Source: JANWHF01 sp036276235 | GTDB lineage: Bacteria > Planctomycetota > Phycisphaerae > Tepidisphaerales > Tepidisphaeraceae | NCBI GenBank assembly: GCA_036276235.1 | Contig: DATBDZ010000060.1 | Location: forward strand, 1-43,708 | DNA: 43,708 nucleotides | Reading direction: 5' to 3' | Shown: one piece after another, positions 15,576 to 24,589 of the stretch | Layout of the letters: every line of letters begins with the position of its first letter | How positions within the stretch are numbered: the first letter of the stretch is position 1 | Notes under the pieces: generated by a model | What the model was told of the DNA's origin: nothing | Database searches by the model: none | Seen by the model: the letters and a program-made list of their open reading frames with translations, nothing else | Position numbers and translations under genes: made by a program

Positions 15576-16796
15576 ATGATCGACTCAGTAGCGGTTGCTG
15601 CCACCCGCCGTACCTCACGTGGGGCAATGATTCACATTGTCGGCGAGTTGCCGCTGTGGCTGAATTCGCGGCTCGCATGTCTCATGCTCGCGGCCGCGGC
15701 GGCCGGATTGTGCGGCGGCTTGGTCCATCGCCAGGGGTACGTCGCGATGATCATCCTCCTGGCCATCGTAAGCCTTGGATTGGTTTGGCCGTGGATCAGT
15801 GTACGCGGATTGTCGGCGTCGATGAGCTTTGAAAAGCCGCGCGGGCGGGAAGGGGACCGCACTCGCGTCGTCCTCACCGTCCTTAATCGCTGGCCGCCTC
15901 CGGCCTGGGCGCTGTCTTTGGAGGCCGGCGGAATTGGCGGCAAAGCTCCGGGCGCGATCAACCTTGGAGGTTGGCAAAGCCGTTCCTGGTCGTGGGAATT
16001 CACGCCGGCCTGCCGTGGAGTTTTCCCGGAGACCGAGGCGACGATTGGCTGCGAATTTCCATTTGGATTATGGATGGCGCGCCGCCCGGTGAAGATCGCC
16101 CAGCGGTTGGTGGTCTGGCCAAAAGCCTTCAGCGTTGCCTGGACGCCAAGTGGAGACTCGGGCGGCATCGTTGGGGTTGGCATGCGCGGCGCCGCTGGCA
16201 CCGCGGGGGACTTTCTCGGCGTGCGCGCCTACCGCCGAGGCGATCCGCTTCGCCTGATCAACTGGAGACAAACCGCCCGGCATGGCTCGCTGATCGTGCG
16301 CGAGCTGCAGGAGACTTCGCAGCCGCACGTTCGGATCATTCTGAATACAAGCGCGGCGGATTATGGCAACGGCGGACCGGACGGCGCCAGGGAGTGGGCC
16401 ATCCGCACCGCCGCCAGTCTGCTCGAATCCTGGTCTGAGCGCGGCGTTTGCATAAGCCTGAAAATCGGATCGCGCCTCTATCCGCCGGCCGCATCCCGTT
16501 GCGATCTGGAGCGACTGCTTGATGGGCTGGCAAAGATCTCAAGCAGTGGTGAGCCTCTTGATTTGAGCGATGTGGCAATCCCGCGCGACACCCGCGGCCT
16601 TGTCATTGTCATAACGTCTGATCTGTGGTTGCAGCGCTTCACACGTTCGTCTGCCGGATCATCACCGATCCGCTTCATCGCGCTCGGCGCCGGCACAAGC
16701 ACAAGCACCATCCCCGCACAACCTCCGGCCGAAGCGTGGGTTTTCGCACCCAATGCGGCCGATGTCACCAATCTTCTTCGATGGTCCCATGCGTAA
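15576..16796 (+). CDS. DUF58-domain membrane protein
   Basis: A protein of about 406 residues, partner of MoxR ATPases. Two hydrophobic segments lie near the N-terminus (about 33-72). The DUF58 core follows with GDFLGVRAYRRGDPLRLINW, then RQTARHGSLIVRELQET (about 210-250), the hallmark motif. The C-terminal part has the VWA-like fold expected for this family. GGAGG lies shortly before the ATG at 15576, and an in-frame TTG at 15564 is rejected. It starts the run DUF58, transglutaminase, MoxR. The next gene overlaps its end by a few bases, so they are translationally coupled. Confidence 0.85.
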   Translation: MIDSVAVAATRRTSRGAMIHIVGELPLWLNSRLACLMLAAAAAGLCGGLVHRQGYVAMIILLAIVSLGLVWPWISVRGLSASMSFEKPRGREGDRTRVVLTVLNRWPPPAWALSLEAGGIGGKAPGAINLGGWQSRSWSWEFTPACRGVFPETEATIGCEFPFGLWMARRPVKIAQRLVVWPKAFSVAWTPSGDSGGIVGVGMRGAAGTAGDFLGVRAYRRGDPLRLINWRQTARHGSLIVRELQETSQPHVRIILNTSAADYGNGGPDGAREWAIRTAASLLESWSERGVCISLKIGSRLYPPAASRCDLERLLDGLAKISSSGEPLDLSDVAIPRDTRGLVIVITSDLWLQRFTRSSAGSSPIRFIALGAGTSTSTIPAQPPAEAWVFAPNAADVTNLLRWSHA

Positions 16797-19047
16797 CGCC
16801 GATTTATACAACTACCGCGGGAGATCGATGCCGGCCGTCGCGGCGATGCTTGTCGCCGCTTTGTCCGTCGAGATGGCGCTGCTCCCGATTTTGCGCACTC
16901 CTTCTGCCTGGGCCCAGGAGGCGGTTCAACTCTGCGCGTCGTTGGTTGTGGGTTTAGCGGCCGCACAATCATCCAACCGCTTTGGCCGATACTTGACCCG
17001 CGCATTGTTGATGCTTCTTGCAGCCGGGCCGTTCATCGCGTGGTGCACATTGGGAGCAATGGGGCGCGGCGGGCCGCCGCTGGAAATGACGTTACTGTCC
17101 GGATGCCGCAATCTAATGATAACGATGGCATTGGCCGGCGGCACCGGGCTTCGGCCCCGGTTTGCTGATGCGTCCGGACTATTTCTTCTGCTCTTCTCAG
17201 TGACGATAACCGGTGGCAGGCTCTCGATGCTGCTCATGGCCGCTTACGCGGTTTGTGGGTGTGCGTGGCTGATGGATTCCAGCCGGCGGTCCGTTCCTCG
17301 CGGCGCAATTCTTTTGATTCCAATTCTGTTTGGCATCCTGACCGCTGCCGCTTCATTGCTGCCGGAGCGCGCGCTCGCGGCGGTCAACGGATGGATCCCC
17401 TCATCGGGCGGCGTGCGCAGCGCCTCACCCGATGCAACCTCGGGCATCGGCGATGGGCCCGATGAGATTCCCGATGGAAATAATCCCAAATCGACTGGCT
17501 TCGATCAGGGACGCCTTTTCGTCAATTCCGATCGCGCAAGCCTCTACGATTCGTTCGTCGAAGCCTTCGGCGAGCCGGTCAAGTCAACCGACTTTCAAAA
17601 GCTGCAGTTTCTCAAACGGGACGAGATCGCCCTTTCGGCCAATGTAGCGGTCGAAGACTTTCGGGCCGGCAAATGTTTCCCGCTTCTGCGCGAACCGCCA
17701 CCCGGCCGGCCGTCGGATTCGTCGCGCGCGGCCGAAGCGCTGCTCTACGTGCAAGGCCGCACGCCTCTCTATCTGCCACTCTACGTCTATGACCACTTCG
17801 ATGGACGGATCTGGCAGCAGTCCACCGCATCGCGGATGCGCCGGCAGATTGAGGCCACCAACGGCAACCCACTCGTGAAGTTGCTGATGGATCGTCCATC
17901 GCCCTTTCTTGCCGGCGGCGAAACGCACCAAATCCGCATGGGAAGATTTGCCAGTGATCGGCTGACGCTGCCGGGGCATACCACCGAATTTCGCCTGGGG
18001 CGCGTGGCGCGCGCGGAACTCTTTGCCTGGGCTCAGCCGGACATTATGCACCTGACCGGCCGCTCCGTTCCGACGGGAGCCGTCCTGCAAACGGTGTCCG
18101 AAGTTGAAGATCGCGCGGCATTATTTTCAGCGGATTTTGGCGGCGAGCGCGAGACAAGCGACGCCGACCCGAGGGTCGCCCAGCTCGCGCGTCAATGGAC
18201 GGCTGGCGCGCGACGCGGTTGGGAGCAAGTGCAAGCCATCACGGCGCACTTGCGCCGCGACTATGTCCTGGATCGCAGCGCCGTCGCAACGTCGGAGAAT
18301 GACGCCGTCGCGGACTTCCTCTTTCGTGTCCATCGCGGCCCAGACGATCTGTTTGCCACGTCAGCGGCGCTGATGCTTCGCTCGCTGGGATATCCATTGC
18401 GCGTGGTGAGCGGTTTCTACGTGTCGGAAATAGCTTTTGACGCCGCCGCCGGCCAGACCCCGCTTTGCAGCGCCGATTTGCACATCTGGGCCGAACTGCA
18501 GATGCCCGATGAAACCTGGGTAACGGTAGAGCCGACGCCCGGATATGAAGTCCCCTCGGCGACGCGCGCCGCATCCATGCCGGCGCTGCGGGCCGCGGGG
18601 CAGTGGTGCCGGTCGCATTGCGGAATTCTCTGGGCGCACCTTGGGGCTATCGCGGTGATCGTCCCGTTGCGCCGACGTCTTGACGACGGACTGCGGACCA
18701 GCGCCTGGCGGCTTCGCCGATGGCGGTGCGAGCGCGATCGTATTCTCTCCACATTAGGTCTGATCCAGCGGCGCTGTGCTCAGGCAGGACAGATGCGGCC
18801 TGTTGGAATCAGTTGTGCGCGTTGGCATGCGGACGGTGCGATCGGTATCCCATCCGGCGTCACTCACCTCTTTCAAAGACTCTGTGCCTTGGCGGATTGG
18901 GCCGCCTATGCGCCGCGCGACCACGTTATGCCGCCGGGCGACCCGCCCGCGGAAATTTGCCGCAGGATTGTGCGCGAAGTCACAGTCGATCGACTCCGAA
19001 AACGTGCTAAGAATTCGTCACCTTGCAATGGGGAGCGGACTACATGA
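16789..19047 (+). CDS. TgpA-like membrane transglutaminase homolog lacking the catalytic Cys
   Basis: A protein of about 752 residues. The N-terminal half has several membrane segments (about 10-200), matching TgpA/DUF3488 proteins. A long extracytoplasmic region and a transglutaminase-like core (about 470-590) follow, then a last hydrophobic segment (about 605-625) and a cytosolic tail. In active homologs the core reads RG-x-C-x-HFA. Here it reads RGPDDLFAT, so the Cys position is Asp (about 519). His is kept in DLHIWAEL (about 565) and the Asp position is Glu (VEPTPGYE, about 581). Peptide crosslinking or hydrolysis by the normal route is therefore unlikely. The ATG at 16789 overlaps the DUF58 stop; another in-frame ATG is at 16753. 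Confidence 0.82.
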   Translation: MRNADLYNYRGRSMPAVAAMLVAALSVEMALLPILRTPSAWAQEAVQLCASLVVGLAAAQSSNRFGRYLTRALLMLLAAGPFIAWCTLGAMGRGGPPLEMTLLSGCRNLMITMALAGGTGLRPRFADASGLFLLLFSVTITGGRLSMLLMAAYAVCGCAWLMDSSRRSVPRGAILLIPILFGILTAAASLLPERALAAVNGWIPSSGGVRSASPDATSGIGDGPDEIPDGNNPKSTGFDQGRLFVNSDRASLYDSFVEAFGEPVKSTDFQKLQFLKRDEIALSANVAVEDFRAGKCFPLLREPPPGRPSDSSRAAEALLYVQGRTPLYLPLYVYDHFDGRIWQQSTASRMRRQIEATNGNPLVKLLMDRPSPFLAGGETHQIRMGRFASDRLTLPGHTTEFRLGRVARAELFAWAQPDIMHLTGRSVPTGAVLQTVSEVEDRAALFSADFGGERETSDADPRVAQLARQWTAGARRGWEQVQAITAHLRRDYVLDRSAVATSENDAVADFLFRVHRGPDDLFATSAALMLRSLGYPLRVVSGFYVSEIAFDAAAGQTPLCSADLHIWAELQMPDETWVTVEPTPGYEVPSATRAASMPALRAAGQWCRSHCGILWAHLGAIAVIVPLRRRLDDGLRTSAWRLRRWRCERDRILSTLGLIQRRCAQAGQMRPVGISCARWHADGAIGIPSGVTHLFQRLCALADWAAYAPRDHVMPPGDPPAEICRRIVREVTVDRLRKRAKNSSPCNGERTT

Positions 19048-20000
19048 ATGCAACGATTGCCTTGGAAAGCGAGACCGGTTCGTCAGCAAACACTGCGGCG
19101 GTCTTAGATGCCCTGCGGGCGCGGCTCAATGCCGGCCTGCGCGGGAAGGAGGGCGCCGTCGAGCTTGTGCTCGCCTGCCTCTTGGCGCGCGGCCATCTGT
19201 TGATCGAGGATCTTCCCGGCCTGGGAAAAACCACGCTTGCCCGGACGCTCGCGGGCGCGATCGGCGGACGATTCAACCGGGCGCAGTGTACGCCCGATTT
19301 GCTTCCGGGCGATATCACGGGCTTCAGCATCTTCAATCAAAAGACGCGAGAGTTTGAGTTTTTACCCGGGCCTGTTTTCGCCGATGTGCTGCTGCTCGAC
19401 GAGATCAACCGCGCAACGCCGCGCACGCAATCGGCACTCCTGGAGGCGATGGCGGAGCATCAGGTCACCGTCGATAACACGCGGCATCTGCTCTCCAAAA
19501 CTTTTTTTGTGATGGCCACACAGAATCCCGTTGACCATCACGGGACTTATCCGCTGCCCGAGGCGCAGCTCGATCGATTCGCCATGAAGCTGCAAATCGG
19601 CTTCCCCGGACGTGCACACGAGTTGGCGATGTTGGAAGCGGCGATCGGCCAGACCGAAGCCGCCGACGAACCGCCGCCACTGCTGACGCATTCGCAGCTT
19701 CTGCATTTGCAGCGCACGGCGGCAGCGGTCGCGGTGACCGCCAGCGTCCGGGATTATCTGGCCAGCCTCGCCCACGCAACCCGCCAGCATCGGCTGGTCA
19801 GGCTCGGCTTAAGCCCCAGAGGATTGTTGACCTGGCAGCGCGCCGCTCAAGCATGGGCCATGCTGAAGCGGCGCGCGTTTGTCGTGCCCGATGATATTCA
19901 GGATGTCGCCGGCCCCGTGCTTTCGGTGCGCCTGGGACTGGAAGTGGAATGCGACCAGTTTTTGGCCGAGCTATTCCAGGCCGTCCCCATACCGGTCTGA
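19044..20000 (+). CDS. moxR: MoxR-family AAA+ ATPase
   Basis: A 318-residue cytosolic ATPase. Walker A is EDLPGLGKTTLA (about 57-68), Walker B is VLLLDEINRATPRTQSALL (about 115-133), and sensor 1 is MATQNPVDHHGTYPLPEAQLDRF. A winged lid domain follows. MoxR proteins act as chaperone-like ATPases on partners such as DUF58/VWA proteins. The ATG at 19044 forms an ATGA overlap with the transglutaminase stop, indicating coupled translation; an earlier in-frame ATG at 19023 is possible. The order DUF58, transglutaminase, MoxR differs from the common MoxR-first order. Confidence 0.92.
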   Translation: MNATIALESETGSSANTAAVLDALRARLNAGLRGKEGAVELVLACLLARGHLLIEDLPGLGKTTLARTLAGAIGGRFNRAQCTPDLLPGDITGFSIFNQKTREFEFLPGPVFADVLLLDEINRATPRTQSALLEAMAEHQVTVDNTRHLLSKTFFVMATQNPVDHHGTYPLPEAQLDRFAMKLQIGFPGRAHELAMLEAAIGQTEAADEPPPLLTHSQLLHLQRTAAAVAVTASVRDYLASLAHATRQHRLVRLGLSPRGLLTWQRAAQAWAMLKRRAFVVPDDIQDVAGPVLSVRLGLEVECDQFLAELFQAVPIPV

Positions 20001-20033
20001 TGCCGCGTTGCTGTTGGAAGATTGAGGTGAACC

Positions 20034-21581
20034 ATGTCTGATCCGCTCGATATCGTCCTCCTTGGCACGCTTCTGCGTATTGCGCAGGCGATGATTGTCG
20101 TCGCGCCCTATTTCGTGTTCGGCGTCTTTGCCGCGGGGCTTTTGCGAGCCCTGGTTTCGCGCGCAACGATCCGTCGAATTGCCGGCGAGGATGGCCCTCC
20201 TCATCTTCTGTGCATCTTTCTCTTCGTCGTGTTGTTACCCTGGGCGTCAGTCGGAACGCTTCCTGTGGCGCGCGAGCTTGAGCGCGCGGGACTGAAACGG
20301 TGGAAGATTCTGCTGTTTGTCCTTGCCTCGCCACTGCTGGGTGCTCTGAGCATCGCGTATCTCTTGTCCTCCGAGACGCCGCTGTACGGTCTGGCAACAC
20401 TGCTTGCTTGCGGCGTGGTGACGACAATCGCGGTTCTTGTCACCGCAAGATCGCGGAGGCAGGTTGCCGCAGCCGCGGATGGCGAGCCATGCGGCTCTAC
20501 GTCGGGCCGGCGGTTGCTGCTTGCAATCTTATTCGCATGTCGCGAGGCGGCGGGACCAGCCCTGGCGGGTCTGGCCTTGGCGATGATCGGCGTAGGTCTG
20601 CTGGCGGCATTCGTGCCCGATGATGTGCTGGACCATGGAGTCGCCCGCCCGACCCTGGCGGCCACGCCGCTTGGTGTTGCCGTCGGCCTGCCCGCCTGCC
20701 TAACTCCGGTGCAGGCGGTCATGGCTACTGGCGTTGCATACAGCGAAGGAAACTCTTACGGCGCCGCACTCGCGGTGCTCCTGCTCGGGGCCGGCGTTAA
20801 TCTTGCCACGCTCAACTGGATCAGACGGGCCTCTGGTCCGCGCGTTCTGGCCGCATGGCTCGTGGCGACCATCGCGCTGCTGATCCCGTTGGGGTGGGCC
20901 GCCGACGCCGTCCTGCCGCATTTGCGAACGTCTCTGGATCATCATCACGCATTAAGCCAACTCGGCTTGCCGGACGCTTTGGGCGCCCGCGCTGAGGCGC
21001 GAGCCGCGGTTGGCCGACTCATTCGCCGCGATCTTCGCGATAACGGGTCGACCGGACTCGTCGCGCTGTCACTAGTCGTCCTCGCGGGCGCGGCGCTTCG
21101 CCTGCTGGATCGACACGATCGCATTTCGGCGCGGCTGCGCTCGGGAGCGCCCAACTTCCCGGCAACGCGCGTTCCTGCCTTTTGGGGTCGCAATCTTTCC
21201 GCACGGACAATGGCGGTGTGCGGCGGCGTGCTTTGCGCGGCCGCTGCTACCAGCGCCTTGTACATCTATTATCCGCCTCCCGGGCAAATCCTCGACGACA
21301 TGCGCTGCGCCGCCGCTGATGCCCGCTCGGCACAGTTCACCGGCGATCACGCGCAAGCCATCGAAAGAGCCCAAAAGCTTGTGCGGCTTTCAACCAATTT
21401 GCGCCCGTCTTCGGTCTTGCGAGGCAAGGGTTTCGGCCACCAACAGGACCTCGCCATCGGCGAATTGCGGGAGTCGGCAGCGATGTTCGAGCAATCCGTC
21501 TCCCGCGGGAACGGGCCGGCCATTAGCAGCGGAGCCGTGGCCGTTCTCCAGAACATACACAAGTGCCAGACCAGCCTTTGA
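20034..21581 (+). CDS. UPF0718/DUF318-like permease with an added C-terminal helical domain
   Basis: A 515-residue polytopic membrane protein. Two halves (about 8-135 and 155-285) each follow the UPF0718/ArsP-like permease plan: IVVAPYFVFGVFAAGLLRAL, then LLPWASVGTLPVARELERAG, and in the second half GLPACLTPVQAVMATGVAYS. The usual Pro-x-Cys-Ser-Cys-Gly motif is PWASVG (about 69-74) in the first half, while the second half keeps PACLTP with Cys222. A His cluster (LDHHHAL, about 303) follows. After another membrane segment near 395, a soluble helical domain (about 420-515) ends in HKCQTSL and is not part of the family. GAGGTG precedes the ATG. Function is inferred as export or import of a metal or metalloid. 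Confidence 0.65.
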   Translation: MSDPLDIVLLGTLLRIAQAMIVVAPYFVFGVFAAGLLRALVSRATIRRIAGEDGPPHLLCIFLFVVLLPWASVGTLPVARELERAGLKRWKILLFVLASPLLGALSIAYLLSSETPLYGLATLLACGVVTTIAVLVTARSRRQVAAAADGEPCGSTSGRRLLLAILFACREAAGPALAGLALAMIGVGLLAAFVPDDVLDHGVARPTLAATPLGVAVGLPACLTPVQAVMATGVAYSEGNSYGAALAVLLLGAGVNLATLNWIRRASGPRVLAAWLVATIALLIPLGWAADAVLPHLRTSLDHHHALSQLGLPDALGARAEARAAVGRLIRRDLRDNGSTGLVALSLVVLAGAALRLLDRHDRISARLRSGAPNFPATRVPAFWGRNLSARTMAVCGGVLCAAAATSALYIYYPPPGQILDDMRCAAADARSAQFTGDHAQAIERAQKLVRLSTNLRPSSVLRGKGFGHQQDLAIGELRESAAMFEQSVSRGNGPAISSGAVAVLQNIHKCQTSL

Positions 21582-21622
21582 ACGCACTTCGGGCGGTTCA
21601 AGGTTGCGCGAATAAATTAGTT

Positions 21623-21651
21623 TTGCCCGCGGTTATGCTTCTGGATAGGAT
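21623..21651 (+). promoter_or_regulatory. Promoter of His/Cys-rich gene copy 2 and probably the TonB genes
   Basis: TTGCCC (21623-21628), 17 bases, then TAGGAT (21646-21651), the same hexamers and spacing as at 14887-14915. The upstream block GCGAATAAATTAGTTTTG is nearly identical to that of copy 1. The receptor and TonB/ExbBD genes downstream could be read from here. Confidence 0.6.
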
Positions 21652-21672
21652 GCGCGCTCGTCGCCTGACTCC

Positions 21673-22038
21673 ATGTTTCATCGTTGGATCAAGTATCTCG
21701 TGCTCGCCAGCCTCCTTGTATGGGGCACCGGCGCGGCACAGTTTGTCCACGAGCGAACGGAACACTCGGACGGCGACGAAGCGATGGTGGCGACTGGGCT
21801 GCTTGCCCACCGCGATGCCAATTCTCCGCATCACGAGCGCCATCCGGCTCATCATAATCACGATGATTGCCCGACCTGCCAGTTGCTGGCGCACCTGAAG
21901 GCAACGCCGTTCGCTGCTCCGCCGCCGATCTGCGTGCATTTGCCGACGCGCGAGCATGCTCCCTCCTACGACTATTCGATTCCGCTGAGCGATCCGATCC
22001 CTTTTGCCCCGATTCGCGGGCCGCCCGCCGCCGCGTGA
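21673..22038 (+). CDS. Small exported His/Cys-rich protein, copy 2 (DUF2946-like)
   Basis: A 121-residue paralog of the protein at 14937, aligned end to end without gaps. It has a signal segment (FHRWIKYLVLASLLVWGTG), identical AAQFVHERTEHS, an enlarged His-rich part (SPHHERHPAHHNHDD, about 51-65), the CPTC pair at Cys66/Cys69, and the tail APIRGPPAAA. It lies directly before the TonB-dependent receptor. The His/Cys motif and this neighbour point to metal handling at the cell envelope, though the ion cannot be named from sequence. The divergent middle, compared with conserved ends, suggests two related but non-identical roles. Confidence 0.72.
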   Translation: MFHRWIKYLVLASLLVWGTGAAQFVHERTEHSDGDEAMVATGLLAHRDANSPHHERHPAHHNHDDCPTCQLLAHLKATPFAAPPPICVHLPTREHAPSYDYSIPLSDPIPFAPIRGPPAAA

Positions 22039-22207
22039 CATTCCAAACCAGCGGCTTTCTTCGCCCACCTCCATCCTGCGCTGATCGGTTTCGGTCATCC
22101 CCTGGGGTGACGGTCTTTCGCCTGCGATTGCGCGGATGAGCGATGGTGCGGCACGCGGGCTTTGCATTTCCGCGTACCCGTTTTCAAATCAGCAAGAGGG
22201 CACGTTC

Positions 22208-24559
22208 ATGTCATCACTTCGCGGCGCGCAGCCCATCCCGGGCAGCGCGCACCCTGTTCGTTTAATCGTCAATTTGTTTTTCATTCTCGTACTGATCCTG
22301 GCCGCGCGCGCATCCCGCGCCGGCCAGGAACAGCCTACAACGCTTCCCGGCGCGCCGCCGGCGCTGCCGGTCGTCGCGCCCGCTGCACAGCAGACGCCGG
22401 CTGCGGCAACTACAACCCCGCCGGCTGATACGCGCGGTCCCACGACCGAGCCAACAGCCGGCGCCGTCGCCCCCACCACTCAGCAAGCACTCACGCAACC
22501 GGGCACCAACCCCGCCGCGGTTCCTGCCGGCTCTCCACCCAGTGAGATACTGGTCAGCGCGGACCTTGACCGCAGCCGCGAGAACATCGCGCCCGCGCTC
22601 GGAGCCGTCTCTTACACGCAGGGCCCGGCCCAGATCCAGAATATCCCCGGTGGCGAGAATGCTTCCGTGCAGCAGGTCCTGCTGCGCGCGCCCGGCGTCG
22701 TGGGGGATTCTTTCGGCCAGGTACATGTGCGCGGCGAACACGCCAACCTGACTTATCGCGTCAACGGCGTTCTGCTCCCCGAAGGCATCGGCGCGCTGGG
22801 CGGCTTCAGCCAGGAACTGGACACGCGCATCGCCAATTCAATGACCCTCATGACCGGCACGCTGCCGGCTCAGTTTGGCTTTCGGACCGCAGGGATCGTG
22901 GACGTTACCACCAAGACCGGCGCCAGCCTGAATAACAATGAATTGTCGATTTACGGCGGCAGCTTTAATACGGTTCAGCCGGCATTGCAATTGGGCGGCA
23001 CCGTTGACAAGTGGGACTATTTTGTCTCGACATCCTACAAATACAGCGAACAGGGAATTGAGAACCCCACCTCCAGCACCGATCCGCTGCACGATGTCAC
23101 GAATCAGTCGAAGTTTTTCGGGTACGCCGGGTATCAGATCGACAACACCAGCCGCCTGATGCTGCTGTTGAACGTTTCATATGGCACGTTTCAGATTCCC
23201 AACACGCCGGGCCTCCCGCCGGCATTTAATCTTGCCGGCCACTCCACCTTTGACTCCGCCGCGCTCGACGAGAATCAAAATGAGCTGGATAATTACGAGG
23301 TCCTCTCCTATCAGAAAAGCTTCGACAAGCTTTCCCTTCAGGCTTCGGTTTTCAGCCGTTACGGGAAGATCCAGTTCAACCCCGATCCGGTCGGCGATTT
23401 GATTTTTCAGGGTGTCGCCAGCAGGGTCACCAACACCTTCCTTACCACCGGTGCCCAGTTCGATGCCGCCTATGTTCTGGACGATCACAACACCATCCGA
23501 TTCGGCCTGCTCGGCGACTATACGAACGAAACGCTCAACTCAAACACATCGGTCTTTCCAGTGGATGCTTCGGGAAGCCAATCCTCCAACATCCCTTTCG
23601 ACATCTTCGATGACCATGGCAACTGGGCTTACGAGTTTGGCGTCTACGTGCAGGATGAATGGAAGATCAACGATCAACTGACGTTCAATTTCGGCGCCAG
23701 ATACGATCATTTTAATTCCTCGTTCACGAATGAAGACCAGGTCAGCCCGCGGGCCAACCTGGTCTGGAAGATCAACAATCTGACAACAGCGCACGCGGGG
23801 TATGCGCGATATTTCGTGCCGCCGCCCGTGCAATATGTGCGGCCCGCGGCGGTGGCGGCTTACGCCGGAACTACCAACGCTCCGGAAAATTTCCTGGATA
23901 ATCCCACCCGCGTCGAGCGATCGAACTACTATGACATAGGCATCTCGCGGCAAATAACGCCGCCGTGGCAGATCACCCTCGATGGATTCTACAAAGGCTC
24001 AAACCCGCTTCTGGACGAGGGCCAGTTCGGAGCGGCGATTATTGAAGCGCCATTCAACTACCGCGAAGGGAAGGACTACGGCGCGGAACTCAGCAGCACC
24101 TACAACGCCGGCGGGCTGTCCCTGTTCGGCAATTTCTCGTGGGTCAGCACGACCGGCCAGGAAATCAATACCAACCAGTATCTGATCGGCAACGATGAGC
24201 TCTCCTACATCGCCAACCACTTCGTTCACCTGGATCATGAGGCGATCTATAGCGCCTCCGCCGGCGCCGCGTATGCCTGGAAGGACAATCGTGTCTATGG
24301 CGATTTCATTTACTCGTCGGGCCTGAGGTCGGGCTTCGCCAACACCGACGAACTTCCTTCCAATTACACCGTCAACGTGGGGTTCGAGCATCTCTGGCAT
24401 CCAAAGGATTGGCACGTGAAGGATGTGAAGTTTAGCTTCGACATCGTGAACCTGTTCGATCAGGTCTATGAGATTCGCGATGGCTCAGGCATCGGCGTCG
24501 GGGCCTCACAGTTCGGCTCACGCCGAGCGTTTTATGCAGGTTTGGCCGTGGATTTTTGA
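22208..24559 (+). CDS. TonB-dependent outer-membrane receptor
   Basis: About 783 residues. A signal segment lies near 17-40 (IVNLFFILVLILAARASRA). A Pro/Thr-rich linker follows to about 115. The plug domain spans about 117-235 (VQQVLLRAPGVVGDSFGQVHVRG, GIVDVTTKTGA). The rest is a beta-barrel ending in YAGLAVDF with the expected terminal Phe. The plug contains the classic NPG-like RAPGV and HVRG elements. The long Pro-rich N-terminal extension is unusual and no clear TonB box is visible. AGAGGG lies before the ATG at 22208, whereas the in-frame start at 22136 is unsupported. A hairpin GTCATCCC/GGGGTGAC (22094-22111) lies in the leader. Substrate unknown; neighbours suggest a metal or metal chelate. 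Confidence 0.9.
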   Translation: MSSLRGAQPIPGSAHPVRLIVNLFFILVLILAARASRAGQEQPTTLPGAPPALPVVAPAAQQTPAAATTTPPADTRGPTTEPTAGAVAPTTQQALTQPGTNPAAVPAGSPPSEILVSADLDRSRENIAPALGAVSYTQGPAQIQNIPGGENASVQQVLLRAPGVVGDSFGQVHVRGEHANLTYRVNGVLLPEGIGALGGFSQELDTRIANSMTLMTGTLPAQFGFRTAGIVDVTTKTGASLNNNELSIYGGSFNTVQPALQLGGTVDKWDYFVSTSYKYSEQGIENPTSSTDPLHDVTNQSKFFGYAGYQIDNTSRLMLLLNVSYGTFQIPNTPGLPPAFNLAGHSTFDSAALDENQNELDNYEVLSYQKSFDKLSLQASVFSRYGKIQFNPDPVGDLIFQGVASRVTNTFLTTGAQFDAAYVLDDHNTIRFGLLGDYTNETLNSNTSVFPVDASGSQSSNIPFDIFDDHGNWAYEFGVYVQDEWKINDQLTFNFGARYDHFNSSFTNEDQVSPRANLVWKINNLTTAHAGYARYFVPPPVQYVRPAAVAAYAGTTNAPENFLDNPTRVERSNYYDIGISRQITPPWQITLDGFYKGSNPLLDEGQFGAAIIEAPFNYREGKDYGAELSSTYNAGGLSLFGNFSWVSTTGQEINTNQYLIGNDELSYIANHFVHLDHEAIYSASAGAAYAWKDNRVYGDFIYSSGLRSGFANTDELPSNYTVNVGFEHLWHPKDWHVKDVKFSFDIVNLFDQVYEIRDGSGIGVGASQFGSRRAFYAGLAVDF

Positions 24560-24589
24560 ACCGACGAGTCGTTCTACGACAACCAAGCA

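Larger units (their letters stand above)
21604..22088 (+). repeat. Duplicated segment, copy 2 (promoter, His/Cys-rich gene and 3' flank)
   Basis: This is the partner of 14868-15352, in direct orientation. Promoter elements, coding region and roughly 50 bases of 3' flank are shared. Together the two copies bracket the DUF58, transglutaminase, MoxR and permease genes. Confidence 0.85.
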
